Positions 52,546-60,565 of a DNA stretch of 64,000 nt are shown in pieces. Source of the stretch: Phycisphaerae bacterium. GTDB taxonomy: Bacteria; Planctomycetota; Phycisphaerae; Phycisphaerales; SM1A02. Each line of letters starts with the position of its first letter. Within the stretch, counting starts at the first letter, position 1. The DNA lies in NCBI GenBank assembly GCA_016795035.1, contig JAEUIT010000081.1, positions 45,777 through 109,776 of the forward strand, given 5' to 3'. Position numbers and translations under genes: made by a program. Under the pieces are notes generated by a model that had not been told where the DNA came from, searched no databases, and saw nothing but the letters and a program-made list of their open reading frames with translations.

Positions 52546-52577
52546 AGGCCGCGCCGATCTTGGGATCGGCGCGGCCT
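52546..52577 (+). terminator. Rho-independent-type terminator
   Basis: A perfect 14-bp stem (AGGCCGCGCCGATC and its complement) with a TTGG loop, followed by TTCTC. It lies 26 bases after the VCBS gene. Confidence 0.9.
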
Positions 52578-52650
52578 TTCTCATTGGGGAGAGAAGAGGG
52601 GAATTGGAGAGGATTGGGGGCGGGAGCGGGCGAGCGGCGTGAGGCTGGGG

Positions 52651-53282
52651 AGACCCCCACCGTCATCGCTGCGCGATGCCACCTCCCCCAGTCGCGAGGC
52701 GACTGAGGGAGGAGTGCCGAGCGCTTCTGCAATCCTCCCCCACGCCCGCGTGGGGGAGGTGTCGGCGCAGCCGACGGAGGGGGTTGCGTGGCGGCCGCCT
52801 CTGCGTTCTTTCAGACCCCCACCGTCATCGCTTCGCGATGCCACCTCCCCCCAGTCGCAAGGCGACTGAGGGAGGAGTGCCGAGCGCTTCCGCAATCCTC
52901 CCCCACGGCCGCGTGGGGGAGGTGTCGGCGCAGCCGACGGAGGGGGTGCGTCGCGGCCGCCTCGGCTCTCAGACCCCCACCGTCATCGCTTCGCGATGCC
53001 ACCTCCCCCAGTCGCAAGGCGACTGAGGGAGGAGTGCCGAGCGCTTCTGCAATCCTCCCCCACGCGCGCGTGGGGGAGGTGTCGGCGTAGCCGACGGAGG
53101 GGGCGCGTCGCGGCCGCCTCTGCGTTCTCTCAGACCCCCACCGTCATCGCTGCGCGATGCCACCTCCCCCAGTCGCAAGGCGACTGAGGGAGGAGTGCCG
53201 AGCGCCTGAAACGCGGAGCGCCTCTGCAATCCTCCCCCACGCCCGCGTGGGGGAGGTGTCGGCGCAGCCGACGGAGGGGGTG
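52651..53282. repeat. Four tandem copies of a ~160-bp hairpin-rich repeat
   Basis: Copies begin at 52651, 52813, 52971 and 53132. Each contains four dyads in fixed order: CATCGC...GCGATG, AGTCGC...GCGACT flanked by CCTCCC/GGGAGG, CCCCCACGC...GCGTGGGGG, and GTCGGC...GCCGAC. Copy 4 has an extra 18 bases. Open frames through it are artefacts of the repeat. It fills the space between the VCBS gene and glpD. It is not a CRISPR array. Confidence 0.9.
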
Positions 53283-53367
53283 CCCCCGAGTCTGACCCCG
53301 CGCACTCCGGCGTTACGCTGCCCCCCCGGTCGCGCGCCACCCCCTCTCCCTTTTCTCTCCCTCCCCC

Positions 53368-54942
53368 ATGCTCCCTCTCCCCGACGCGCGCCTCTACGAC
53401 CTCGTCATCATCGGCGGCGGCGCCACCGGACTCGGCGTTGCCGTCGACGCCGCGTCGCGCGGATACGCGACATGTCTCCTCGAGGCCGAAGACTTCGCGA
53501 AGGGAACCTCGAGCCGCTCCACCAAGCTCGTGCATGGCGGCGTGCGCTATCTCGAGCAAGGCAACGTCTCGCTCGTGATGGAGGCGCTCCACGAGCGCGG
53601 CATCCTCCGGCAGATCGCGCCGCATCTCGTCCACGACTTGCCCTTCATCGTGCCGAGCTACAAGTGGTGGGAGTCGCCCTTCTATGGCGTCGGCCTGAAG
53701 GTCTATGACCTACTCGCCGGGCGTTACGGCTTCGGACGTTCGGAGCATCTCTCGGCCGACGAGATCGTCCGCCGCATCCCGACGATCGAGCGCGACGGCC
53801 TACGCGGCGGCACGCTCTACCACGACGGCCAGTTCGACGACGCCCGCCTCGCGATCAACCTCGCACAGACCGCGATCGCGCACGGCGCCCACCTTCGCAA
53901 CCGCTGCCGCGTCGTCGGCTTCGAGCGACACGGCGAGCACGGCGCGATCAGCGCGGTGATCGCCGAAGACGCGCGCAGCGGCACCGAACTCACGATCCGC
54001 GGCAAGGTGTTCGTCAACGCGACCGGCCCCTTCACCGACGGCGTGCGCCGCCTGCTCGACGCGAACGCGGCGCCGATGATCGCGCCGAGCCGTGGCGTGC
54101 ATCTCGTCTTCCCCCGCGAGCTATTGGCCGGCGACCACGCGATCATGGTGCCGCACACGCGCGACGGCCGCGTCCTCTTCGCGGTGCCGTGGCATCACGT
54201 CGTCGTCGTCGGCACGACCGACACGCCGGTGAAGACCGCCGACCTCGAACCGCGCGCTTCATCCGAGGAGATCGACTTCATCCTCGAGACAGCCGAAGGC
54301 TACCTCGCGCGGCGACCGACCCGCGCCGACATCCTCAGCGTCTTCGCCGGCATCCGCCCGCTCGTCGAGCTGCAGCCCTCGGGCGCCGGCAACACCGCGA
54401 AGCTCTCGCGTGACCACACGATCCACATCGACCCCGACTCCGCGCTCATCACGATCGCGGGCGGCAAGTGGACGACCTATCGCCGCATGGCCGAAGACCT
54501 CGTGAACCACGCGGCGACGCTCGGCGACTTGCCGGAGAAGCCGTGCATCACCTCGTCGTTGCACGTGCATGGCTATCGCGAGCCGAAGGCGACGGACGTC
54601 GTGGGCGCCTGGGCGACGCGCACGGCCCGCGACGCCTACGGCAGCGACGCGGATCTCCTCGACGCGTTCGAACGCGCGACCCCGGGGCTGCGCGAGCCGA
54701 TTCACCCGCGGCTCCCGATCACGAAGGGACAGGTCGTGTGGGCGGCGCGGAACGAGCTCGCGACCACGACCGACGATGTGTTAGCCCGGCGCACCCGTGC
54801 GATCCTCTTCGATGCCCGCGCCGCGATCGAGGCGGCGCCCGTCGTCGCCGGGATCCTGGCCACGGAGCTCGGCCACGACGCGGCCTGGACCGCGCGCGAT
54901 GCCCAAACCTTCGCCGCGATTGCCCGCGGCTACGTCGCCTGA
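53368..54942 (+). CDS. glpD: Aerobic glycerol-3-phosphate dehydrogenase
   Basis: A protein of 524 aa. It oxidises glycerol 3-phosphate to dihydroxyacetone phosphate at the inner membrane and feeds electrons to quinones. The FAD-binding motif LVIIGGGATGLGVAVDAASRG (residues 12-32 region) and the signature KLVHGGVRYLEQGN (about 54-67) are clear, as are VNATGPFTD and AGGKWTTYRRMAEDLV. The length is typical for GlpD. The leader is a long pyrimidine tract with no Shine-Dalgarno. No glycerol kinase or facilitator lies nearby. Confidence 0.93.
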   Translation: MLPLPDARLYDLVIIGGGATGLGVAVDAASRGYATCLLEAEDFAKGTSSRSTKLVHGGVRYLEQGNVSLVMEALHERGILRQIAPHLVHDLPFIVPSYKWWESPFYGVGLKVYDLLAGRYGFGRSEHLSADEIVRRIPTIERDGLRGGTLYHDGQFDDARLAINLAQTAIAHGAHLRNRCRVVGFERHGEHGAISAVIAEDARSGTELTIRGKVFVNATGPFTDGVRRLLDANAAPMIAPSRGVHLVFPRELLAGDHAIMVPHTRDGRVLFAVPWHHVVVVGTTDTPVKTADLEPRASSEEIDFILETAEGYLARRPTRADILSVFAGIRPLVELQPSGAGNTAKLSRDHTIHIDPDSALITIAGGKWTTYRRMAEDLVNHAATLGDLPEKPCITSSLHVHGYREPKATDVVGAWATRTARDAYGSDADLLDAFERATPGLREPIHPRLPITKGQVVWAARNELATTTDDVLARRTRAILFDARAAIEAAPVVAGILATELGHDAAWTARDAQTFAAIARGYVA

Positions 54943-54962
54943 CGTTCACGAGAAGACGTGCG

Positions 54963-55712
54963 TCAGCCGGTCCAGTCGCCGAGCAGAATGCCGAGGTCGG
55001 ACGGGCCGACGGCGCAGTCGCCGTCGAGATCCGCCGGGCAGTTGCCGCACGCGCCGCACGTCCCCCACGCGCCGAGCAGGATGCCGAGATCGGCGGCGTC
55101 GACGGTGCCGTCGCCATTCAAGTCGCTGGCTGCAACGACGAGTTCGAGCGAGATGTCGTCGAGCATGAAGTCGTTCGGGAAGGTGATGCCGCTGACGTTC
55201 TTGATCGAGATTTCGACGGTGCGACCGCTTGGCACGATCGTCGTCGTGAACTCCTCCCACGTGAACGCCTGCGTCGGCACGATCGTCCCGCCGACCACGA
55301 CGCCGTCGAACGCGAAACGCAGCGAGTAGCCGCTGAAGCCCGCAGCGGTCGCGAGGGCCCACGTCGAGAAGCGATAGGTCTTGCCCGGTTTGACCGCGAC
55401 GGTCTGGTACCAGACGCGCTTCTGGCCGGCCTGGCTCGAGTCGTCGCCGTTCACGCTCATCGCGGCGGCGCCGCCCGGCGTGTGCTGCGTGCCGAACCAC
55501 GGGCCGCCGGGATCGGGCGGATGGACCCACCAGGTCCCTTCGTCGACGTTGCCCTGCGGCGTGTGGACATAGTCGGACGAGAAGCCGACGAGCCCCGACT
55601 CGAATGTGCCGTTGACGACGAGGTTGCCGCCCGCGCCGGCCACGGCGGCGAGGCCGCATGCCGCGCCGACGGCGAGGGCGAGCGTGACACGTGGTAGAGG
55701 CAGTCGAGCCAT
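54963..55712 (-). CDS. Secreted jelly-roll protein with dockerin-like tail
   Basis: A protein of 249 aa. The signal peptide (VTLALAVGAACGLAAVAGA) is followed by NLVVNGTFESGLVGFS, the usual start of a carbohydrate-binding-like beta-sandwich. WWVHPPDPGGPWFGTQH and FMLDDISLELV complete the domain (about residues 30-190). Two dockerin-like loops end the protein (DLNGDGTVDAADLGILLGAW, DLDGDCAVGPSDLGILLGDW). It is convergent with glpD. Probably an extracellular binding protein; the ligand is unknown. Confidence 0.8.
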   Translation of the reverse strand: MARLPLPRVTLALAVGAACGLAAVAGAGGNLVVNGTFESGLVGFSSDYVHTPQGNVDEGTWWVHPPDPGGPWFGTQHTPGGAAAMSVNGDDSSQAGQKRVWYQTVAVKPGKTYRFSTWALATAAGFSGYSLRFAFDGVVVGGTIVPTQAFTWEEFTTTIVPSGRTVEISIKNVSGITFPNDFMLDDISLELVVAASDLNGDGTVDAADLGILLGAWGTCGACGNCPADLDGDCAVGPSDLGILLGDWTG

Positions 55713-55824
55713 GGCTCTCTCCGTTGCAGGCGTAGGTGGGCGGACGTCGGTCCACCGTACCGAGCGCGGTCCGGCGAATGCAAGCGTCTTCGGGCGAGAG
55801 CGCGTGATTCCGTCGTCGGCGACG

Positions 55825-56352
55825 TCAGCGGAGTTCGGCGCGACGCACGCACCCGATCACCACTTTTCCTTCAGCCGCGATCTCGATGAGAAGGACGTCG
55901 CCATCGCCGAGCGGCTGCGCCGTGAGGTCGAGTTGGCGCGTCTGCACGGTGCCGCCCGGCTCGCGCCACGACACCAGAAGCCCGCGCGGAAGTGGCGGCT
56001 TCGCGGCGCTCCGCATGAACGTCTGAATCGCGTTCGGCGGCACGGGCGACACGCCGCCGATGCGCGGCGCTTGCCCCGGTCGCGCCGGAGACTCTTCGAG
56101 CGAGACGTCGTAGATCATGCGTCCGGTCGCATTCTTGATGGCGAACTCCTCGACGTCGCGATCCGCTTCGACAAGTGATGGCGATCCGTCGGGCGTCCAC
56201 TGCTCGGTCGCGCACCCGACGATCGCCGAGAACGTGACGACGAGAAGCCCGACACCCATCGACGCCCGCCGCGCGGTGGCACCGCGGACCGGAAGAACCG
56301 CCCCGCCACTACCGCGCACAAGGGCCCACAGAGACGTTCGCTCGCGTTGCAT
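55825..56352 (-). CDS. Putative lipoprotein, unknown function
   Basis: A protein of 175 aa from the ATG at 56352. A lipobox-like signal (GLLVVTFSAIVGC) follows an internal ATG at 56259, which would give 144 aa and is an equally possible start. The soluble part is beta-rich (FAIKNATGRMIYDVSLEE, LLVSWREPGGTVQTRQLDL). No family is recognised. It lies just left of the tRNA-Met gene and outside the integrated element. Confidence 0.55.
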   Translation of the reverse strand: MQRERTSLWALVRGSGGAVLPVRGATARRASMGVGLLVVTFSAIVGCATEQWTPDGSPSLVEADRDVEEFAIKNATGRMIYDVSLEESPARPGQAPRIGGVSPVPPNAIQTFMRSAAKPPLPRGLLVSWREPGGTVQTRQLDLTAQPLGDGDVLLIEIAAEGKVVIGCVRRAELR

Positions 56353-56488
56353 CGCCGGACGGTACCGCGCCCGCAGCGACCGACGCCCCGCCGCTGCCCG
56401 TGCCGGAGCGACCGCCGCGACTCGCAACCGCCGAAGCGCTTCCGCTATACTCCCCGGCCACGTCCCGGCCACAGCCGCCGGACGCGAA

Positions 56489-56563
56489 GCCGATGTAGCT
56501 CAGCTGGTTTAGAGCGCTGGATTCATAACCCGGAGGTCGGCGGTTCGAGTCCGCCCATCGGCA
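56489..56563 (+). tRNA. tRNA-Met (anticodon CAT)
   Basis: Acceptor stem GCCGATG/CATCGGC, D-arm GCTC...GAGC, anticodon loop TTCATAA (CAT) and T-arm GGCGG-TTCGAGT-CCGCC give a full cloverleaf of 75 bases including the discriminator. CCA is not encoded. The anticodon stem has an A-C pair at its base, as is usual in Met/Ile2 tRNAs. CAT could also be initiator or lysidine-Ile2, but the A-T-rich D-arm and first pair fit the elongator class. It serves as the attachment site of the element to its right. Confidence 0.93.
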
Positions 56564-58104
56564 TTTCCGCTCCGCGTCGCATGACGACGCCCCCACTCGT
56601 CAAGTGGGCCGCCCAAAGCCTTGCGACGCGAGGACTTGGGCGGCGGTTCGTTTGCGCTCGGCGTGTTGTCGACTCGCACCGCGTCGACTGCGCTCGCCTC
56701 GTTCGGAGCCGCGCCTGCTGAAGTCTCTGCTGAAGCTACAGCTGAAGTTCGCGCGGTCGAAGCGCTGTCGCTTCCGCTCCGCAATACAGAGGTCGGCGCG
56801 AGTCCAGGCACGGCGCCGAGCGCCGCCGTCATCTCGCTCATCCGTGTGTGCGAGTAGCGCCCGATCGTGAGGTTCGGCGTCGAGTGACGGGCCAGCTCTT
56901 GTGCGGTCTTGACGCTCGCGCCGCTCGCGACGACCCACGAGATGTACGTGTGGCGAAGTCCGTGGAAGTCGGCAACGCGGCCTTGTGCATCGACCGGCTT
57001 CAGGAATTCGGACTTTTCCCGCTCCGCTCGTTCCTCCGCAGTCGTCGCCGCGGCAAGCCATCGCGCGCGTGCCGCCTCCATGTCGGCGCGAAGGAGCATC
57101 GCCCCCTTCTTCTCGGGCATCGGGCAGACCGGAACTCCGTCGGGCCTCGTCGCGAGCCACGGACGCAGAAGGTCTGCGAGTTCAGGACGGATCGGCTGCA
57201 CGTCGCGACGGCGGCGCTTCGAGTGCGACGCCTCGACCGTCACGGTCGGCGGCTCAGAATCGAGCGAGAAGGACGCCCGTGTGAGCGTGGCGATCTCGCC
57301 CGCACGGAATCCCGTTCCCGCCGCGATGCGGTAGGCCCAGGCCCGATGGGGAGCCGTCATTCGCGTGAACGACTCGACGAGCTTCTTCTCTCCGTCCCGC
57401 TCCATCCGACGCACCCGTGGAGCGGGTTCGGTCTCGGCCTCCGCGATGACGAGGAGGAGCTCCTCGCCTAACAGGTCACGACGCACGCGGCGTCGGTCGG
57501 TCGCGGCGTTGAAACCCCGAAGCGCCACAAGCGGATCGATGAAGGCCCGACGCTCTCTGAGAAGCCAGCGGGTGAAGGACTTGGCCGCCGACAGGTAGTG
57601 GTTCGCGGTCGCGAGCGAGATGCCCTTGGCATCGGCTCCGCCCCGCCGAAGTCGCTGGATCGCATGCATCACGGCCGAGGATGTGAAATCGGCGATCGTC
57701 GCTGCGCCCGCCAGCTCGATGAGTCTCGCGATGCGTGACTCAAGAGCGTCGACGGCATCATTGGTGTTTCCACGCGCGTCGACATCGGCGATGAAGTCGT
57801 CGAGTTGCTTGCGAAGCGGCATCGCCTCGAACTTCGCCACCGCCTCCACGCGAACGTCGATGACGCCTTCGCGGCGGAGCGCCGCATCGGCCACGTACTT
57901 CCGCAGGATGCGCTCGGCCGCGGCCCGATCGCTTGTCCGCGTCGACTTCTCGCGGCGCTTGCCATCGTGGTCCCACCAGGCGGCTGTCCACGAGGCGGAG
58001 TTCCCCTTGCGGTACAGGGAACCGGCGCTGCTTCGCTCGGCCGCAGCCGGCTGCACCTTCTTCGACGTGCGGGTCTTTCGAACGCGATTCGACTTGGAAG
58101 CCAT
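56509..58104 (-). CDS. int: Tyrosine-type site-specific integrase
   Basis: A protein of 531 aa. GGAGG precedes the ATG at 58104. The N-terminal arm- and core-binding region (residues 1-250) is basic. The catalytic domain has the R of GTGFRAGEIATL (about 270), the K region SKRRRR, HGLRHTYISW (HxxR, about 406), RHSTPNLTIGRYSH with the nucleophilic Tyr of GRYSH. The frame runs through the 3' part of the tRNA-Met gene on the other strand and takes its TAA from the tRNA D-loop; the last 18 residues (ending TADLRVMNPAL) are antisense tRNA. This proves a close bond between the gene and its att site. Confidence 0.92.
   Translation of the reverse strand: MASKSNRVRKTRTSKKVQPAAAERSSAGSLYRKGNSASWTAAWWDHDGKRREKSTRTSDRAAAERILRKYVADAALRREGVIDVRVEAVAKFEAMPLRKQLDDFIADVDARGNTNDAVDALESRIARLIELAGAATIADFTSSAVMHAIQRLRRGGADAKGISLATANHYLSAAKSFTRWLLRERRAFIDPLVALRGFNAATDRRRVRRDLLGEELLLVIAEAETEPAPRVRRMERDGEKKLVESFTRMTAPHRAWAYRIAAGTGFRAGEIATLTRASFSLDSEPPTVTVEASHSKRRRRDVQPIRPELADLLRPWLATRPDGVPVCPMPEKKGAMLLRADMEAARARWLAAATTAEERAEREKSEFLKPVDAQGRVADFHGLRHTYISWVVASGASVKTAQELARHSTPNLTIGRYSHTRMSEMTAALGAVPGLAPTSVLRSGSDSASTARTSAVASAETSAGAAPNEASAVDAVRVDNTPSANEPPPKSSRRKALGGPLDEWGRRHATRSGNADGRTRTADLRVMNPAL
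56525..56563 (+). other. Probable left attachment site of the integrated element
   Basis: The 3' half of tRNA-Met, where tyrosine integrases usually cross over. The adjoining integrase gene runs into it. A direct repeat of this segment should mark the right end of the element. I find no convincing second copy in the window, so the exact core and the right end are not determined. Confidence 0.6.
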
Positions 58105-58178
58105 CGTCGCTGTCCCTCCGTTGCGTGGCGGCGTCCCGATCCGGGATCACCATAGCGTCCTTGGTTCGTTCGATCACC

Positions 58179-58376
58179 TCAGCGCGCCGTTCGCCGCTGC
58201 AGAGATCCTCGCGCTTCCGTCCAGGCGCGAAGCTCGGCGAGTGAGTACCGCACCGCACGGCCGATGCGGACGGCGGGAATCTCGCGGCAGTTCGTGAGCT
58301 GCCAGAGCTTGCGCTCGCTGATCGCGAGCAGTCGCGCCGCATCGCGCGGCTTGAGAAGAAGCGGTTGTTCGTTCAT
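58179..58376 (-). CDS. Excisionase-like small helix-turn-helix protein
   Basis: A protein of 65 aa. LLLKPRDAARLLAISERKLW and IPAVRIGRAVRYSLAELRAW are the winged-HTH hallmarks of the MerR/excisionase (AlpA/HTH_17) family. It lies 74 bases upstream of the integrase on the same strand. Proteins of this kind act as recombination directionality factors or regulators. Start ATG at 58376. Confidence 0.85.
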   Translation of the reverse strand: MNEQPLLLKPRDAARLLAISERKLWQLTNCREIPAVRIGRAVRYSLAELRAWTEARGSLQRRTAR

Positions 58377-58402
58377 GGCGTGTCTCCGTGAGAGAGGATG
58401 GT

Positions 58403-58993
58403 TTAGGCGTCGGGCGTGGCGGACTCTTGGAAGAGCGTGAGCTGTGTCACGCTCACGCGAAGTCGTCGCGTGGTTCGTGGACGCTTCGCGGTCAGTGGCC
58501 GAAAGACGACGACCGCGGAGGGGAAGGGCGCACTATTCACCGCGTCGCCGAACTTGAGACGTCCGGTGACGAAACGGATCTCGGCCGCTTTGGTCGCGTA
58601 GTCCTGCCACCAGCGCGTGTCGGTGCGCGCCGGAACGAGGCAGACGACAGTCGCTCCGGCGAGAGCGCTCTCATACGCCTTCTGCATCCACAGGCTGATG
58701 ACGCGTCCGTACGGCGGATTCATCCAGCAGGTGCCGGTCCACTGCTGCCCGAGTCCGTCGTCGTCCGGCGAGAAGAACCGCTCGCACTTCGCGTTGTCAG
58801 AGAGCGCACACACGTCGAGCGTGAATCCGAACTCGCGGTCGAGCTGGCGGAAGAACTCGATCGGGGTCGCCCAGCGGTCGGAGCGCGACGTGAAGTGCAC
58901 GGAGCGCCGCGGCGAAGAAGGTGAGGGGACGGACTTGGACGACGGACTGTTGCCCGGGTCGTCGGTCGGAGGTGTGTTTCGTTCGTTGGACAT
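58403..58993 (-). CDS. Phage-type DNA N6-adenine methyltransferase
   Basis: A protein of 196 aa from ATG 58993, which has GGAG upstream. The start at 59011 would lie inside the dyad at 59004-59021. SDRWATPIEFFRQLDREFGF and the catalytic NPPYGRVISLWMQKA (motif IV, N/DPPY) identify the phage Dam family. LVPARTDTRWWQDY and GRLKFGDAVNSAPFPSAVVVF are further family blocks. It likely methylates adenine in element or host DNA. The first 30 residues are Ser/Pro-rich. Confidence 0.85.
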   Translation of the reverse strand: MSNERNTPPTDDPGNSPSSKSVPSPSSPRRSVHFTSRSDRWATPIEFFRQLDREFGFTLDVCALSDNAKCERFFSPDDDGLGQQWTGTCWMNPPYGRVISLWMQKAYESALAGATVVCLVPARTDTRWWQDYATKAAEIRFVTGRLKFGDAVNSAPFPSAVVVFRPLTAKRPRTTRRLRVSVTQLTLFQESATPDA

Positions 58994-59003
58994 GATGCAC
59001 TCC

Positions 59004-59021
59004 GTTCGCAATCATGCGAAC
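59004..59021 (-). promoter_or_regulatory. Putative operator 3 (before the methyltransferase)
   Basis: The sequence GTTCGCAATCATGCGAAC is an 18-bp dyad with perfect 7-bp arms. It occupies the 30-bp gap upstream of the methyltransferase start (58993), just outside its ribosome site. The same half-sites occur at 59837 and 60997. Confidence 0.6.
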
Positions 59022-59023
59022 AC

Positions 59024-59578
59024 TCAGTCGACGGAATCGCTCGACACGCACTGCGGAGGGAAGAGGGGCCAACAGGCACACTCAGCGCGGCGGCGCTCGA
59101 AGGCTCGGACGAGGCTCGAGAAACCGACCTCGGCGTTGTCGTCCGCGCCAAGGCAGAGTCCGACCGCTGCGAGATCGGCGCGAAGGGCCGCGTCGATCAT
59201 CGACTTCGGCGGCAGCCGGAAGGCCCTTGCGCCTGGCTCGAGCGGCCGCAGATACTCGACGAGCGTGATCGCCGTCGTCGTCCGCAGAGGCCGACACTCG
59301 ACGAGCACGCGCGTACCGGAGCGCTTCGCGACCGAAACGGTGGCGACATCAGCGTCGAAGTTGAACGAGGTCGTCCGCAGCGATCGGAGGTCGGACAGCC
59401 TAAGTCCGTGCTCGATGGCGAGGACATAGAGCAGGCGTCGCTCCGGTCCGGTGATCCGGAACCGAACCTTGCCGTGCCGGTCGACAAGGATCCAGGCTTC
59501 CGCGCGACGCGTCGCGTCGAGCAGGCGCTCGGCGTCGCAGTCAGAGAGGGATGGCGTGAGGTCCGACGATCGTGTCAT
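59024..59578 (-). CDS. Truncated integrase-like protein
   Basis: A protein of 184 aa from ATG 59578 (GGGAG upstream). Residues 40-130 align in pattern with the first half of the integrase catalytic domain nearby (GPERRLLYVLAIEHGLRLSDLRSL ~ the R-containing helix; the R is a Ser-Asp in LRLSDL). The C-terminal half with HxxR and the Tyr is missing. It therefore cannot recombine DNA. It could be a DNA-binding modulator of integration, or a decayed gene; the intact frame and good ribosome site favour function. Confidence 0.6.
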   Translation of the reverse strand: MTRSSDLTPSLSDCDAERLLDATRRAEAWILVDRHGKVRFRITGPERRLLYVLAIEHGLRLSDLRSLRTTSFNFDADVATVSVAKRSGTRVLVECRPLRTTTAITLVEYLRPLEPGARAFRLPPKSMIDAALRADLAAVGLCLGADDNAEVGFSSLVRAFERRRAECACWPLFPPQCVSSDSVD

Positions 59579-59613
59579 GGGAGTGCTCCCTTCAGAGAGT
59601 GGATGGAGTCGGG

Positions 59614-59820
59614 TCATTCGAGTCCGCAGGAAACGCAACGCGGAGCGGAGCAGCGCGGACAGCGCGGCGCGGCGGTCAGTGGCGAACCACACCGGTCGCA
59701 GGCCGGCTGGGTGTCGGCGTGCGTGACGACACGCTCGTTCGACTCGGCCGATCGATCCGGCGGGCGTGGGTCTCGTGTGCTGCTGATGTCGGTGAGGTTG
59801 TTGTCGTTCTCGTGTGCCAT
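59614..59820 (-). CDS. Small zinc-ribbon protein of the element
   Basis: A protein of 68 aa from ATG 59820, which has AAAGGA upstream. The N-terminal 40 residues are hydrophilic. The C-terminus has six cysteines in close pairs (CDRCGSP, CPRCSAP, CVSCG). Function unknown. Its upstream region holds the dyad at 59837-59854. Confidence 0.6.
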   Translation of the reverse strand: MAHENDNNLTDISSTRDPRPPDRSAESNERVVTHADTQPACDRCGSPLTAAPRCPRCSAPRCVSCGLE

Positions 59821-59836
59821 TGGCGTCCTTTCGCTT

Positions 59837-59854
59837 GTAAGCATGTCTGCGAAC
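59837..59854. promoter_or_regulatory. Putative operator 2 (before the zinc-ribbon gene)
   Basis: GTAAGCATGTCTGCGAAC matches the consensus GTTMGC-N6-GCGAAC at 11 of 12 fixed positions. It lies 17-34 bases upstream of the zinc-ribbon start and beyond the stop of the peptidase gene (59870). Confidence 0.55.
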
Positions 59855-59869
59855 ACCATGCGCGCAGTG

Positions 59870-60565
59870 CTACCTCGGAAGTCCGTTGCGCTCGCCCGTT
59901 CGATGTTGGAGCATCGCTGCGACGGTCGGCCCGCTCAGCGCCGACGTGCCGTCGGCGAGATAGAGGTCGGTGAACCGGTGTGCCATGGCGCTCTGCGACA
60001 CGCCGAATCGCTTCGAGAGTCTCGCGACAACGCGTGATCTGAAGAGAACTCGCGCCTCCGGAATCCCGTCGCGCACGGCGCGGAGCAGGTCGCCCGGGCT
60101 CGCACCCGCATCGCGGCACTCCTCGCTGTAGGCGAGGCATAGGAGTTCATGCGGGACGAGGAACGCGGCCGCGAATCGGTCCGCCTCGCGCTCGAAGCGC
60201 CGGTCGAGAAACGCGGACATGTGAACGTCGTCGCGAAAGGTCGGCGAGATCTTCGCATGGAGGACGAAGTGCCCAAGCTCGTGCGCCGCCGTGAAGCGGA
60301 AACGACCCTCATGCAGCGCAGCCTTCTCACTCACGAGGATCTCGCGGCCCGGGATGTCGACCGCGCCGAGCACCTCCGCCCCGAGGTGCGAAAGGTCGGC
60401 AACGCCGAAGCGAATCCCGAGCGGTCCTTCGATCCACTCCTCGACGGGAATCGGCACCGGCGTCGTCGCAAGTCGGAGCTTGCGCTGACACTTCGCGATC
60501 GTCGTCCGCGCAGCGCGCTCGACGCGACGCATCGCTGGCCAGAGCTGGAAGGCGGCACCGGTCAC
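59870..60565 (-). CDS. ImmA/IrrE-type metallopeptidase
   Basis: A protein of 231 aa starting at GTG 60565, which overlaps the TGA of the repressor gene. The zinc site is FTAAHELGHFVLHAK (HExxH, about residues 92-106), with a downstream FEREADRFAAAFLVP (the third-ligand Glu and family block). Family members cleave a cognate XRE repressor, as ImmA does ImmR in integrative elements and IrrE does DdrO in Deinococcus. Overlap with the HTH gene points to that role here. Confidence 0.87.
   Translation of the reverse strand: MTGAAFQLWPAMRRVERAARTTIAKCQRKLRLATTPVPIPVEEWIEGPLGIRFGVADLSHLGAEVLGAVDIPGREILVSEKAALHEGRFRFTAAHELGHFVLHAKISPTFRDDVHMSAFLDRRFEREADRFAAAFLVPHELLCLAYSEECRDAGASPGDLLRAVRDGIPEARVLFRSRVVARLSKRFGVSQSAMAHRFTDLYLADGTSALSGPTVAAMLQHRTGERNGLPR

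Noticed and set aside
52639..53187. Several small open frames through the 160-bp repeats
   Set aside because: They are the same repeat read in different phases and encode near-identical low-complexity peptides; they are not genes.
52651..53282. CRISPR-like array
   Set aside because: The units are about 160 bp and are contiguous, with no short repeat alternating with unique spacers, and no cas gene is near.
59618..59628. TTCGAGTCCGC, an 11-base match to the tRNA-Met T-arm, as a right att site
   Set aside because: It lies inside the zinc-ribbon coding region in the middle of the element and is too short; probably chance.
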